A DNA stretch of 64,000 bases from Hofstenia miamia (Eukaryota > Xenacoelomorpha > Acoela). Shown here piece by piece: positions 22,302 to 34,240 of this stretch. Numbering within the stretch: position 1 is the stretch's first letter; each line of letters begins with the position of its first letter. Location: assembly GCA_004352715.1 (NCBI GenBank), contig SCFE01000009.1:825628-889627 (forward strand). The letters are read 5' to 3'. Both the position numbers and the translations under genes were made by a program. The notes under the pieces are model-generated. The model was not told the DNA's origin. It saw only the letters and a list, made by a program, of their open reading frames with translations, and did not search any database.

Positions 22302-24480
22302 ATACTATGTCATGATCACCAGAAAATAGCATTACTGCTTTTGGAATATGGCTCTTGATTTCATTTTGTAGATCTTTTAGTTGCATGTGTATTCTTTTTC
22401 CTTGAGTGTACAACTGATATGGGGTTATCATCTCTTTGATGTACACCCTTTTGTGATTGTTGTTTCTCAACATGATTCCCTTTGATTTCTTGTAGTCATC
22501 ACATTGTTTTTGCTTTCTATTTCATATTAACATATGATTTATATTCATGTAAGAAATCTCTGGCAACTTTTACTTCCTTTGGCAGTCTCCATCATGGGAG
22601 AATCATTGGTATCAATATTGTCTCCAGCAGCATGAATATTAGGATTTTTGTTTTGATTTGTCTTTCAATTTCTTTGTATGGGCCTGTTGTTATTGGCGCT
22701 GTTGCTAATCCTATTGTAGCAGGATAGTTCATTTTTCCATCTGTGATTGTGTTCCAGAATGCTTGTGTCAACCCTTGTCTGCTCAGCTTTAATCACATCT
22801 CTTCCTTTATATCTATTCTTAAGGTGATGCATTCAATGTCTATAGCCAGTTGGTTATATGGTTTAAGTAGCTCTTCTAATTCTGTTTTTGTGAACACTTC
22901 TGTAAACATTAGTTTCATTGTCATGACTGTTTGTTGCTCTTTGATTTTCAGATAGTTTCTCTCTTTAATTTCTCCAGTCTCTTTTGTTACCTTAATCTCA
23001 ACTAGAAAACATTCATTGTCCATATCAATCCCCTTGATTGTTTTAGCTGGGCTCACTTCTCCCCACTTTTCAATGTTTATTCTGTTAATTTTCTGTTGAG
23101 TTTTGGGAGACAGTAGTAATTGCAAGGATTTTAACAGTTCTCCTTCTCCATAATTTCTCTCTGTGATTTTGTCACCATTTCACAGACTTCCACCAGTTTG
23201 GTTATCCCACCTTTCTTCATCATCTCCACACTCTTTATTATTTTAGTAAATGTGCATCATGTACTATCCCTCTCATATCTTTCCATTGCTTCTTCTATTA
23301 TTTGTTGCACGTTTTTCTGTAGCACTGCATTTCTAATATCTTCTATGCTTACTAGTTTTCTTTTGATGATTTTTCTGGTTGTAATCCACAGTTGATTCTT
23401 AAACATGTTTCTGCTGTTGCTCCCCACATATGTGTTCTCATCAGTTCCTCAAATATTGTTATTTCACTCAGGAATATCCCCATCTTATTTGCCATATCCA
23501 CAATAGACATTTTTCCCATCAGGTTCTTGTTCATTATTATATGACTGATTATCTTTGTATGCTTGATTTTCTTCAGTTTTCTTCAGTAATTTCATATTTA
23601 CCCAGATCTTCTAGATTTGTTGTAAGTGTTCTTGCCTCTGTGTCAAGCTACATTTGATAAAGAGTGTATTTGTTTTTTTGACACCTTCCTTGTCTGTCAT
23701 TAATTCCACTATTTTCATTTGTTTGTAGAGTTTCATAGCAATGCATGGATCTACCATTATTCTGTAAATCTGTGCCCAGTAATCTATCTGTAGATCAAAT
23801 CTATTCAGCTCTGACGTTATTGTATCCATTGGTGTCTATTCTTAGGGGAATATATTTTCCATTTGAGTACAAGTATCTAATAAGTGTTTGGGAATATCCT
23901 CTATCATTGATCTTCTGATAATCACCACCTTTGCCATTCTTAATGTTTGGTCTACCTGCCTCTCAAGGTTTTTGTTATATTCCTTTTCTTTCAGCACATG
24001 TATGATTGTCAGATTGTCTTTGTCCATATTATTTCTGGAATTTCTGCTATTTTGTCTTTGTACACAATTATAGCTTGTGTTGTTTCCAATCTGAACTCTT
24101 CATTAAATATTATATGCACCATGCTACACATGTAGGGCCTCTTTAGTGTTTTGTTCATGTCTCATAGGTAGCTTATTGTAGAGTCACACAGGGCCTTTTT
24201 TATTTTATTTTTCATTTATTGGCACTCTCCTTAATTAATTTGATGCTATTACTATCATTTATTTAGTGATTCTTATTAATTTTCAGTATTTTTAACTTAG
24301 TTTCAAGTTTGTTGTAATTGTCCCCTTGATGAAAGAGTACATTTAATTGCTCATTTAATTTGTGAGGGAAAGAATTGAATTTTGTAAAACAGAAAATATT
24401 TACCTTTTTTCTGTATAAAATAGAGAACTTACTGTAATCAATCATCAAATAAATCTCATTCTCACTGGATAACATTTGCT
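22302..24480 (-). pseudogene. Third ORF of a Ty3/Gypsy element (antisense)
   Basis: A series of minus-strand frames (about 24475-24263, 24027-23842, 23829-23611, 23534-23352, 23125-22793) reads as one decayed protein lying directly upstream of an LTR. This is the position of the extra (env-like) ORF of some Ty3/Gypsy elements. A motif MWGATAE near 23440 is shared with MWGATTE at 36309 in the family C element, and the tail is shared with 31-374. It is rich in charged residues. I see no convincing signal peptide or fusion peptide, so an envelope role is not shown. Confidence 0.55.
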
Positions 24481-25072
24481 TTTTTATCTCATATTATACC
24501 TTTAACATTTTTAGCATTGGTATTAATATGATAATATACTTGTAAGATCTGGTGATAATGTGGGAGGAACTCCACTGTGCCTGGGGCAATAACTCACTCC
24601 TTGACAGATGTGAGCCCATATTGTAGTCAATTAATGGCTATGTATAGGCATAGGGAATAAAAGAACTACAAATTCAATCAATTGTACATGCACATACCAT
24701 CACACTATGCAAATATATTATGCTGTTGGTAAGGCTGTGCAAGTACTCGAATTGTACTTGATACTCAGGTTTTAGCCAATTACTTGTACTCAACTTCAGA
24801 TTTTTGTTGATTTATTCAAGTAATTGAGTAATTAAAAGTTGCTTATTATAATGTAGCTGTTGATTAAAGAATGTGTTACATAATGACATAATGAGATGGC
24901 AAATTTCTTGCCAGCCAATAAAATTTGAGCATGCATTTTAATAAACGTGTGCATATGTTCAATCCACTGCTACCACAAGCTCTAATGATTGCCACATTGG
25001 TTACTAGATGGCTATATTTTCATAGGCCAATCATTTTAAGAATTCATTTCAGTTATTGCATGCAAAACCATT

Positions 25073-25171
25073 ATGGCTGCTAGAACTCCTAGAAGTGCTG
25101 TCTGGAACTATTTTACAAAGAATGAAACAAACAAAAACAAGTGTAAATGCAACCAATGTGGATTAGAATTA
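25073..25171 (+). pseudogene. hAT transposase N-terminus: BED zinc finger
   Basis: Opens with ATG and encodes a BED-type finger start: SAVWNYFTK, then CKCNQCG. This DNA-binding domain normally sits at the N-terminus of hAT transposases. After about 25171 the sequence jumps in another frame to a late part of the protein (VLDPRFKNILL), so the catalytic RNase H-like core is gone. Confidence 0.75.
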
Positions 25172-25660
25172 TCATGTTTCAGTGATGGTGTTGGACCCAA
25201 GGTTCAAGAATATTCTTTTGTCCAATGCCGAACTACTTTTTGTGAAATCCTACATTGAAAATCTTTTTGAAGACCAGCAAGACATTGTTGAAGTCAGCAT
25301 AAGTAATTCACAGCAAGAAAGTGGAGATGCAGGTGTTTGGTCTTTTTTGAGCAGGCCAAACAAATACGTACTGATTCACTTGTTGTAGACATTCAAGCCT
25401 TCAACACTGAGTGGGTGGCTTATATTGGTGAATTGCCTATCAAACGTGATCAGTGTCCACTAGCATGGTGGAAGCAACACAGCAAAACTCTTCCACATCT
25501 TGCAAAGAAGGCGCAAGAATTTTTGGGAGTCCCTGGAACAGCTGTTCTCAGTGAAAGACATTGGTCAGACACTGGAAACATGGTCACATCTTGGTGTGAA
25601 TCAATGCATCCAGAAACTCTTAGAGAAATGATTTTTTTATGTAGTGTTTATAAAAAATAA
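25172..25660 (+). pseudogene. hAT transposase C-terminus: dimerisation domain
   Basis: Begins with a DPRFK block typical of the late hAT core. It then shifts frame near 25335 into the hAT C-terminal dimerisation domain: PLAWWKQHSKTLPHLAKKA, then VPGTAVLSER and a GN pair, ending near 25660. Only the two ends of the transposase are present and they are in different frames, so it is non-autonomous. It could be mobilised only by a full-length relative elsewhere. Confidence 0.8.
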
Positions 25661-26249
25661 TTTTTTTGATTTCACATTTTTTATATAGTAGAGTAGTAAC
25701 TGGGACAACAGGGTAGAGGTTCTGGTGTCCATGGCAAACATTAAAAAAAATTTTGGTTTGTTTTTTACATGTTATAAAACAGGGGAATTCTCAATTACTC
25801 ATACTCGAAATTACTTGATACTTGGGAATTTTGGCACAAAATTACACATACTCAACTCAGTCTTAAAATTCTGGTACTAGCACAGCCTTAGCTGTTGGCA
25901 TATGCAAATACGTGGTAATTACACATTATTAATATCTTATTACATGAGCTGAGATAACAAACATTGAACTAAATTTGTTTTATTGAGCTAGAAATTAAAC
26001 TTGAGACACACAATTAGCACCTTGGATGGTAAGGATGGATTCTGATGATTTGGCTTCAGTGAGATGCCATGTAAATTGGTCACTAGCTGGAATGCCTTCT
26101 TGGAAATGGTATTGGTTCTTTTTTCTACAGTGAAATTGGCAAACTACCAATCTTCATTTGTTTTGTTAGAGTATGGGCCACTCTTGGCAATGGTAATTCT
26201 TCACAACCTTGTACCACTTGAGCTGCTAGACATGCCCTGCAATTCTACA

Positions 26250-26267
26250 TGGTGACCCTGACATGAT
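26250..26267 (+). promoter_or_regulatory. Primer-binding site of family C element
   Basis: TGGTGACCCTGACATGAT abuts the LTR end. It is probably tRNA-Arg-type (TGGCGACC...) with one CpG decay. Confidence 0.55.
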
Positions 26268-26639
26268 ACAGAACTGTTCTAGTGTTTTCTTATTATATTT
26301 GGTTTCTCTTTTCTACTGGGTGTGTGTCAGCTGGGATGGATTTCCCTTGACCAAGATCTACTTCACCACCCATCAATGTACAACTTTACCTCATATGTAA
26401 TTCTACATTTTCAATTCTGTGATCTGATGCTGTTACTGAGCCCTGATTCTATTCTTACCCATTCTTAGTGCTATTTTGGCATTGCCTCATTATTCTAGAA
26501 CTTGGAATGATTGTTGTACCTATGCCTTGCTACAATCTGTCAGTTGTTTTTATTTCTCCTACACAGTTGGATGTTTGTCCCACATTATTGGAATTGTTAT
26601 TGGAACCTTTTCTCTTACTTTACCTTTACTTGTTTACTT

Positions 26640-27630
26640 ATTCTTGTTCTTATGGATATGGATTTGTCTATTTCTCATAATGGGACTCCCACTCAGGGTT
26701 TCCTTTGTGTGAGTGCTGGCAGCTTGGATGCTGTCCCTCACACTGTTGGATTTAATTCTATTGTTGCTTTACCTACTCCCACCCCCACCAAACATGTTTC
26801 TGCTATGTCTACACTCTCCAAAGTTTTTCTTCAAGAGATTCCCACTCCTGCTACCTTGTCAAACCCATTTCTTTTGTATATGCAACTGTTGCCTCCTCCC
26901 AAGCTACTGACAACCAAAGTTCAACAGCTTAGAGAAGCACTTTCCAAGCAGATTTCTCAGCGCCACTCCTGCAAAGCCCACTTTGATGCATTGTGAGTAG
27001 AGCTAAGACAACAAGCCACTACAGCTTGGCAACATGAGAGATGCTTGCTTGACTTGATTTCAGCCTTAGAGATGCAAATTCAGGAATCAACCCCATGTTC
27101 CCCACCAATCTTATCAGAGGAACCTGAGTATGTAACTCATGCTCTTTTGGACAAGGCTCTTGATGCTCTCTCTGAAAGATTTTCAATGATTATCTCACAG
27201 ACAATTTCTGTCAAAATGAATTATCAATTACTTGTTAGTCACTTTGAGGACCACTACAAAGCACCTCACATAAAACAGCAGTACAAGATGCTTTTATGCA
27301 ATCTCTCCTTCAAGAAGGGGACAATGTCAGGACCTATATCACTCAGGTCAATAGACTCTTTTGCCTCAGCAAGTTAACTCCAGAGTACTCGCAACATGAT
27401 CTCTTTTCATATATTTGTTGGGGATTCCCTTCTAACATCAGGAGCCACCTCAAGCTTAAATGCAATCTGGAGGATGACTTAAATTCTATTATTAAGAAGG
27501 TGATCAGTATCATCTATATGCTACAGAACACAATGGGTATTGAGAAAGATGCTGGTAATCTAAAGACAGGTCAAACTGCCTCAAAGACACTAACCTCTTC
27601 AAGTTCTGCTACACTGCAGACAAATTAAAT
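26640..27630 (+). pseudogene. Gag of family C Ty3/Gypsy element
   Basis: A decayed Gag in at least three pieces: 26650-26996 (N-terminal, ends in a stop), 27045-27310 and 27296-27628 after a frame shift. The capsid part aligns with the family A Gag: DHYKAPHIKQQYK, then YITQVNRL, HDLFSYICWGFPSNIRS and LEDDLNSIIKK. The coiled coil is shorter than in family A. No zinc knuckle is legible. It is followed by protease in the same direction. Confidence 0.7.
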
Positions 27631-27829
27631 AATCAATGACAATCAGCTCACATTCAGACTCAGAGTGGGCAGTCATTCATCTAATAGCAGACGGAAATGA
27701 TTTCCTCATTGACGAGCCATCAACTAAAGTGTGCACTCCCAACACCCCAGTTGAGTCTGTCATTCATTTAAATAAATGGAGCACTGCCTCCCAAAAACCA
27801 TGCACATGATGTCTTGGTGATAACCTTGT

Positions 27830-28364
27830 TATTACATACTAAGGTTATCCCCACAGATGTGAATGGATTGTTAATCAATGCTACTATCAATATGGGGCCT
27901 CTGCTTCCATAATAAGCAACATCTGTTGCAACAAGCTTTGCCTACAAAGAGAGGATTTGGTACCTTATACAGCTTGCTTGCTGGACACTTCAGGGAACAC
28001 TATTTTGCTGAAGGGTCAGATAAACAACCTCGAGTTACATATCCACCATAAATGCTTCCTAGTGGACCTTATTGTAGTTGACACCTGCAATTGGCCCTTG
28101 CCATATGACATCATTCTGGGAAATGACTTCCTCAAGAAGAATGTGTGTGTGATAGATTACAGAACTAACACAATCTCAATCCATGAAAGCAACCCTCAGG
28201 AGGAACTTACCACTGTTTGCAACCAAGAAATCTTATTAACTTTAACTGACAACATTGTTGTGGAGCCTTGGCACTGGCGACGAGTTGCCATCACTATGAA
28301 CTCTCCTTACAAGGGTGATGTCATGATTTCAGGACAAAGGGGAAGACGCCTTCATGGTCTCAAT
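27830..28364 (+). pseudogene. Protease region of family C pol
   Basis: Encodes VNGLLINATI, then a broken active site NMG instead of DTG at 27889-27897, then LPYDIILGNDFLKKN (the LGDDF-type block). The Asp-to-Asn and Thr-to-Met changes are both CpG-type transitions compared with the family A codons (ATCGATACG to ATCAATATG), so the enzyme is dead. The frame is cut at 28364 by a solo LTR. Confidence 0.75.
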
Positions 28365-29529
28365 TGTAACATCCTCCACCTGGCCTTATTTGCACCGTGT
28401 ATTATTGCTAGTAATCACTATTCAGTAAATTGCGGGTGAGGAGTTACTACACTAATGAATTGCCAAGCCTTTCCTCTTTACTTAACTAGCTAGGTTAATT
28501 GAGTACTAATCATCACTATTTAGGTGACAAAGCTGAGCAACGTTTCCTCTTTGAATCATTTGTGGGCTACTGCCCAAAGCCAATCTCCACATCACAGTTC
28601 CTCTCCTTCATGAACAATTGACTGAATCCACTGCACCATCTCAGCTCAACAAGGACTAATTATGTGTGCCCTACTTTAGCTCAGTGCGTGCACTCATGTC
28701 AAGTTGTAACTGACTTAAACTCAATATTTGTAGAGTGTTTGTTGTTTTGGTTTAATAAAGCAACTGGGCGTTGACACTAACTGCTTTTAGATAATATTAA
28801 GGTAGCCATTACTGTAAAATTATTGGCTTAGTAAATTAATTAATAGATAGCAGTTTCCTATACTTACATTTATAACAGTACATGTAAAGTCATTTATTCG
28901 GTCGATTATAGTCAAGTCTCCTACAATTAGTAATAGATATATATTCCTAATGTTCGACTATCCAGTTGTTTGGAGCAGCTATTATTTAATACATGTATAG
29001 ATCAATAGTCAGACTAAGCAAGAATCGAAAAACTCCTAACCATAACATAAGTGCGGTTTTGTGACTGGCACAAGGACCCTTCGAATCGATCCCGTGATGG
29101 AATCCAGCCACTACTTGACACAACTTGCTTAGCTGAACATTTTATTAAATATCAAACCAGATAAATGAAGAATGAAAAATAATATAAACTCTGAAGAATT
29201 TATTGTTCATCAAATTTCTCTTAAATTCTCAGCTATTTATTTAAAAATTGTAAAGTACCTGCTGATTTTGAATTTCAAATAAATCTTCTGCCAATATGGC
29301 TGTTCTTACGTAAGCATAATTTTGCTTGTTACAATTTGTGAAATAATACTTAATCTGCTACAGTGTTTCTCTTAAATTGCACAATATTGTAACTTGGTTG
29401 CATCTTACAAAAATGAAATAAGATAATTAACTAAATTTTACAATCATATTTCTGATTATATTTAATCACTGTAATCATTTGACGTTAATCTTTCTTTTGC
29501 AGCTTATTCCTTTTTTGGGTGATGCTACA
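28365..29529 (-). mobile_element. Solo LTR in family C pol, CAAT target duplication
   Basis: 1165 bp on the minus strand, TGTAACATCC... to ...GATGCTACA, flanked by CAAT at 28361-28364 and 29530-29533. It is related to family A but more diverged than the copy at 31746. The pol reading resumes after it. Confidence 0.88.
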
Positions 29530-30640
29530 CAATCTCTCCCCAGACCTCTGTCATGTTTCTTGTGGCAAGACTTATGTTAATATGCTCAATAGTTCCACAC
29601 GTCTGATCTAACTCAAGTCTGACTCAAACTCAAAGCAGCTGCCTGTTTACCTGTTATCATCACAATTCATGATCTGAGTGAACCCATTGATCCAGTCTGG
29701 ATCCCTGTTGTAAATGAGAAGACTCATGGGCACCTGAGTCCACAAGAATGTGATGCACTATCTGCTCTTTTGCACCAGCACCATGATGTATTTAATTATG
29801 GATCTATTAATGTTGTTAAGGCTGTTGGCGAACAACATGCTATTGAAACCAAGAGTGATTGCCCCATTCAGTTGCCAGTTAAAAGGGTAACTGAGAATTT
29901 ATGAGCAGAATACAAACAAATCCTCAGCGATCTCATTGAGAGTGGGATCATTCAGAACAGCAACAGCTTGTATGTGGCACCTACAGTATTTATCCACCAA
30001 GGTGAGAAGTACCACCTCTGCATTGACTTTTGATCATTAAACAAGATTACCATCAAGGATGAGTATCCATTACCTCACATTGAGGATCTTCTATATGATT
30101 CCAGCAAGTACAATTTGTTCTCATGCTTAGATCTCTGTAAAGTGTATTGGCAGATACCTATGAAGCCTGCCAACATCCTGAAAACTGCTTTTATCATGCT
30201 GTATGGCCTTTTTGAGTGGAAATACATGGCCTTTGGGCTTTGTAAACACTCCAGCTACTTTCCAGTGTTACATTACACATGTACTATGGAATGGTGCCAA
30301 TGTTCTCAAACCAGGGATCACAGCATATATGGATAATATTCTTGTTGCTGGACTCACATTCTCTGATCACTTAGATAAGTTGGGTCATACTCTTAAGATC
30401 TTTTATGACTCCAGATTCTGGGTCAATGGAAATAAGTGTTCACTAATTTTGCCACGAGTTACCTTCTTGGGAAGGGTGATGCAAAAGACAATCTCAATCA
30501 CATTGAGACTGCAAGCTCTCACAAGGATGTCCAACACTTGATGGGCTTTCTAAAGTATTATGGCTCATTCATTCCTGAACTAGCCAACCAAACTAAACAC
30601 ATATCTAATATTGCTCTGAAAGAATACTGAGTTCTGTTGG
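29530..30640 (+). pseudogene. Reverse transcriptase of family C pol
   Basis: Recognisable RT blocks in order: YVAPTVFIHQGEKYHLCIDF, DEYPLPHIEDLLY, LDLCKVYWQIPM, then a frame change at about 30240 into LCNTPATFQ-type sequence (LGFVNTPATFQ). The catalytic motif is YMDN rather than YxDD, so the enzyme is dead. In-frame TGA codons at 29902 and 30031 stand where an Arg codon (CGA) is expected. Confidence 0.85.
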
Positions 30641-31230
30641 ACCTGGGCTGAACAAGAGGAGCTGGATTCCATGAAACAGGAACTAAGATGGATCCCAAGT
30701 TTGAATATGCCCAACTGCACTAAGGAATTTATAGTCAACTGTGACGTGAGCTCCATTGCCATCAGTGGTGTTCTAAGTCAGATGATCAATGTTCAGGAGA
30801 GCCCAGTGCAGTACTTTATCTGGATGCTCTGAAGTGCCAAGCTAAATTATGGGGCAACAAAATCCGAGATGCTAGCCCTTGTTGAGAGTCTGAAGAAGTT
30901 TTGATTCTTCATATTAGGTCGTCAGTTTGTTGTTCATACCAATAAGTCTGTGCTAGCATGGCTCAAGAAATTCTCTGGTGACAAATCAAACATTGTTGCC
31001 CAATGTTTAAAATATTTAAATGACTTCACCTTTACAATCACCCACCATCCAGGGGGATTACATCTCAATGCAGACTACTTTACCACACTTCCTAGTTACA
31101 AGAGAGATCTGTGGAAGCTGCCTGGGGAGAAGACTCCTTTCAGGTTTATCCCAGCATGTGACTACGAGCTCCTTCCTGACATTAATGCTGATCAGAATGG
31201 GAAAGCAATCCTCCCCATTATGGTGAAATA
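30641..31230 (+). pseudogene. RNase H region of family C pol
   Basis: Contains the RNase H order: NCDVSSIAISGVLSQ (first catalytic Asp block), SAKLNYGATKSEMLALV (Glu block), then VHTNKSVLAW (normally TDH/TDxK) and HHPGGLHLNADYFT. TGA codons at 30830 and 30902 replace probable CGA codons. It links RT to the integrase. Confidence 0.75.
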
Positions 31231-31745
31231 AGAGATATCAGAGAATGAAATTGCTGTCCATCAACTACACAACAAATTTTTGTCAGAAATTATCACAAAA
31301 ATTAGGAACCCAAATCAAACTATAAGTGATGTGGCAAAGAGACATTTCCAATGGTATCATTAGAAGATTACTGAAGCTGGGCTCTTGTATGCCCATAGCC
31401 ATAATAACTATCTGGTGATTCCTGAATACTTCAAGAGGGACCTTTTCCAGAAGATCCATGAACATGGTCATCTCAGGATCATACAGACAGGGAGAACTTT
31501 TAACACTTGCTATGTCACCATAGGGATACAAGCCACTGTCCAAGACGTCATCAATAAATGCAAAGCATGCTTGCTTCAGGGAGCCAGACATTTTCCAGAA
31601 CAGAGAGCAGAGCTCCATAGTTGGGTCACCAAAAGAATAAACAAAGTAGTCCACATGGACATAGAGAAATTGTTGAGGGACAAAGAGGGATTCCAGTATC
31701 TTCTGGTCTTGATATACCATTTTACAAAATATGTGAGACTCATTC
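31231..31745 (+). pseudogene. Integrase of family C pol, N-terminal part
   Basis: Shows the HHCC zinc-binding region (HEHGHLRIIQT, then CKACLLQG) and the first catalytic Asp (VVHMDIEKL). It is cut at 31745 by the solo LTR and continues at 32899. Confidence 0.8.
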
Positions 31746-32898
31746 TGTAGCATCATCCAAAAAGGCAACTAAAAGCTGAATAACGTCGAATGATTATCAA
31801 TTGAAATTAATTGTAAAAAATTTAGTTAATGAACTTTAGTTTATTTTTGTAAAATGCAACTAAGATTTAATATTGGTCAAAATAAGAAACTTGTTAGCCG
31901 ATCAAGAGGTAATTGACAAATTAAATTGAGCAAACTAACGCTTACGTATGAACAGCCATATTGGCAGACGAATCATTTGAATTTTAAAATCGGCAGGTAC
32001 TTTTTGTAGAAATTTTATAAATAGCTTTGATTCAACCATAATTTTGATGAACAATAAATTCTTCGGAGTTTATTTAATTTTCATTTCTACTTTATCTGGT
32101 TTGATTATTTAATTAAATGTGCAGCTAGGCAAGTTGTGTTTAGTAGTGGCTGGAATCCATCACGGGATCGATTCTAGGGTCTTTGTGCCAGTCACGAAAG
32201 TGCACCTATGTTACGGTTAGGAGTTTTTCGATTCTTGCCTAGTCTGACTATCGATCAACACATGTAAGAAATAATCAATGCCTGAAACGACTGGATAGTC
32301 GACACTTAGGGATATTTATATATTCTTAAATGTAGGAGACTCGACTATAATTGACTCGATAAATGACCTCACATGTAATACTATTAAATGTAGGTATAGG
32401 AAACTGCAAGTTTGTTATCTGTATAATTAAGCCGATAGTTTTACGGTAATGGCTATTTTAGTTATTTTATTACATGCAGTTAGTGTCAATGCCCGGTTGC
32501 TTTATTAAATAAAAACAACAAACACTTTACAACTCTGAGTTTAAGTCAGTTACAACTTTACTTGAGTGCACACACCGAGCTAACGTAAGGCATACATAAT
32601 TAATCCCAGTTGAGCTGAGATGGTGATGTGGACTCAACCATCGTTGCAGAAGAGGAGGAGCTGTGTTGTGGAGATCGGCTTCGGGCAGGAGCCCATGGAA
32701 TAACTGAAGAGGAAACATCATACTGCCCAGTCACCTAAACAGTGATGGTTAATACTCAATTACTTAATTAACATAACTAGTTAATAAGAAAGAGAAGTTT
32801 GATGGATCAACCAATGGGTAACACCTCACCCGCAGTTTACTAAGCATCCCTTAACAGTGATTAGACATGGCGTAACAAGCTAGGTGGAGGATGTTACA
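31746..32898 (+). mobile_element. Solo LTR, family A, in integrase, ATTC target duplication
   Basis: 1153 bp, almost identical to 14447-15600, flanked by ATTC (31742-31745 and 32899-32902). No coding interior, so it is a solo LTR. Its near identity to the LTR of the intact-gag element shows it is much younger than the CpG-decayed pol around it. Confidence 0.95.
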
Positions 32899-33540
32899 AT
32901 TCCATTCAACAACACTACTGCCAAAGTCATTGGAGAAAAGATCATAAAGGAATGGATTTTCAAACTCAGACCTATGGAACACTTGGTTTCCAACAGCAGT
33001 CCTCAATTTGAGGATAACCTGATGGCCACCCTCATGAAAGAACTAGAGATTGCACATGATTTTACCACATCATATCATCCTCAATCAAATGGTGTAATTG
33101 AGTGACTAAATCACACTGTCATTAAGTTGATTAGAGTAGCCTTAGCCTGTGCTGCTGGCCAAAATTGGAGATGTGTTATAGAGGCAGTGGAATACTTTTA
33201 CAACACCACCATTCAGTCTACCACCAAAGTGAGCCCTTTCAAGGCTATGTTTGGCCATGAGGAGAGTACACTACTATCTATCATGTTTCTGGATTACAAT
33301 GAACCTACTTTGGAGAATTTTGTGAACCAGATGCTATAGGAATTCCAGGAAGTGCACCTCTCTTTCTGCCAGAATACCAACAAATCAGTTATTTGCCAGA
33401 AACAAAAGTTTGATAAGAAATTGTATGGTGAACCACACAAGCAAGGAGATTCTGTCTTTGCATATTTTCCTCATCAGGTTACTGATGCCAATCAAGTATG
33501 AAAGCTTGCCACTAATTGGCATGACCTTTTACAATAACAA
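32899..33540 (+). pseudogene. Integrase of family C pol, C-terminal part
   Basis: Continues the integrase core: SNSSPQFEDN (second catalytic Asp block, Asp replaced by Asn), TSYHPQSNGVIE with the catalytic Glu, then a TGA at 33103 in place of CGA. After that come YNTTIQSTTKVSPFKAMFG and a C-terminal GDSVFAYFP block near 33450, like the GPY/F tail of Ty3 integrases. Inactive. Confidence 0.8.
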
Positions 33541-34240
33541 AAGTATTAGATCACCACCAGTACTTATTAAATAATGGTAAAGTTGCCCATTTTCAGTGAC
33601 TTAGACAAACTATTAAGGATATACATAATGCAGTCATTGACAACAATAACAAGTTTTCTCTTGTCAATGATGGTGTAAATGAGATTGAATATTATGATAA
33701 CCTCACTGAATGTGAGGAAGACGACCTTACACAGGTCGAGTATGATAGTAACCTTTGTAGTAGTAGCAACACTATAGCTAATTGAATTTTGCCTAAATGA
33801 AAAGCTAGAAATCAGAGATATTTAGATCACTTAAATACCCAGGAATCAGACCTTAATCCTATATCTTTGTTTAGTAACCATGAAAAGATCAGAAAATCAA
33901 CAAAGAGCCAGACACCATGTGCAACTAAGGATGAACCCATGAGATGAGATGAATCAAGCAACATCATGAAAGCACATCATGAAAGCAAGAGTGCCCAGCA
34001 GAGGACTCCAGTAGAAGCAGCCACCACTACAAGGGGATTTCCTGTGACTACACTCAGAGACAACTCTCTGACCAGGAGCGCACCTCAGACAACTACCCAT
34101 GAAGACAACTCTCTGTGCAGAACTCCAAGGAGCTTAGAGTGCCTTTTGCCTAACTGACTACCATAACCCATCCTGAGTTGACTTGAAACCCCCTCCTAGT
34201 CCTGGTCCTTCCTCCTGTGATTCAACTAGCATTAGATCCT
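33541..34240 (+). other. Pol tail and spacer of family C element
   Basis: Scattered acidic open stretches (around 33660-33780) and a Ser/Thr-rich stretch (33966-34157). Probably pol C-terminal sequence and a linker to the third ORF. No domain recognised. Confidence 0.35.

Larger units (their letters stand above)
24730..25890 (+). mobile_element. hAT DNA transposon, internally deleted
   Basis: 1161 bp with inverted ends TAAGGCTGTGCAAGTAC and (reverse complement) TAAGGCTGTGCTAGTAC. It is flanked by a perfect 8-bp duplication GCTGTTGG (24722-24729 and 25891-25898), the hallmark of hAT insertion. Inside are only the first and last parts of a transposase. It sits within the family C LTR and so is younger than that LTR. 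Confidence 0.92.
24541..26249 (+). mobile_element. Family C 5' LTR, split by a hAT element
   Basis: Starts TGTAAGATCTGG and ends CAATTCTACA. Without the hAT insert it is about 540 bp and matches 13216-13769. It is followed by a primer-binding site and gag, so it is the 5' LTR of the plus-strand family C element. Confidence 0.75.

Noticed and set aside
23352-23657. Plus-strand open frames opposite the third ORF
   Set aside because: The minus-strand reading shares motifs with two other copies. The plus-strand reading shares none.
31283-31768. 161-codon minus-strand frame
   Set aside because: Antisense of the decayed integrase, running into the LTR start.
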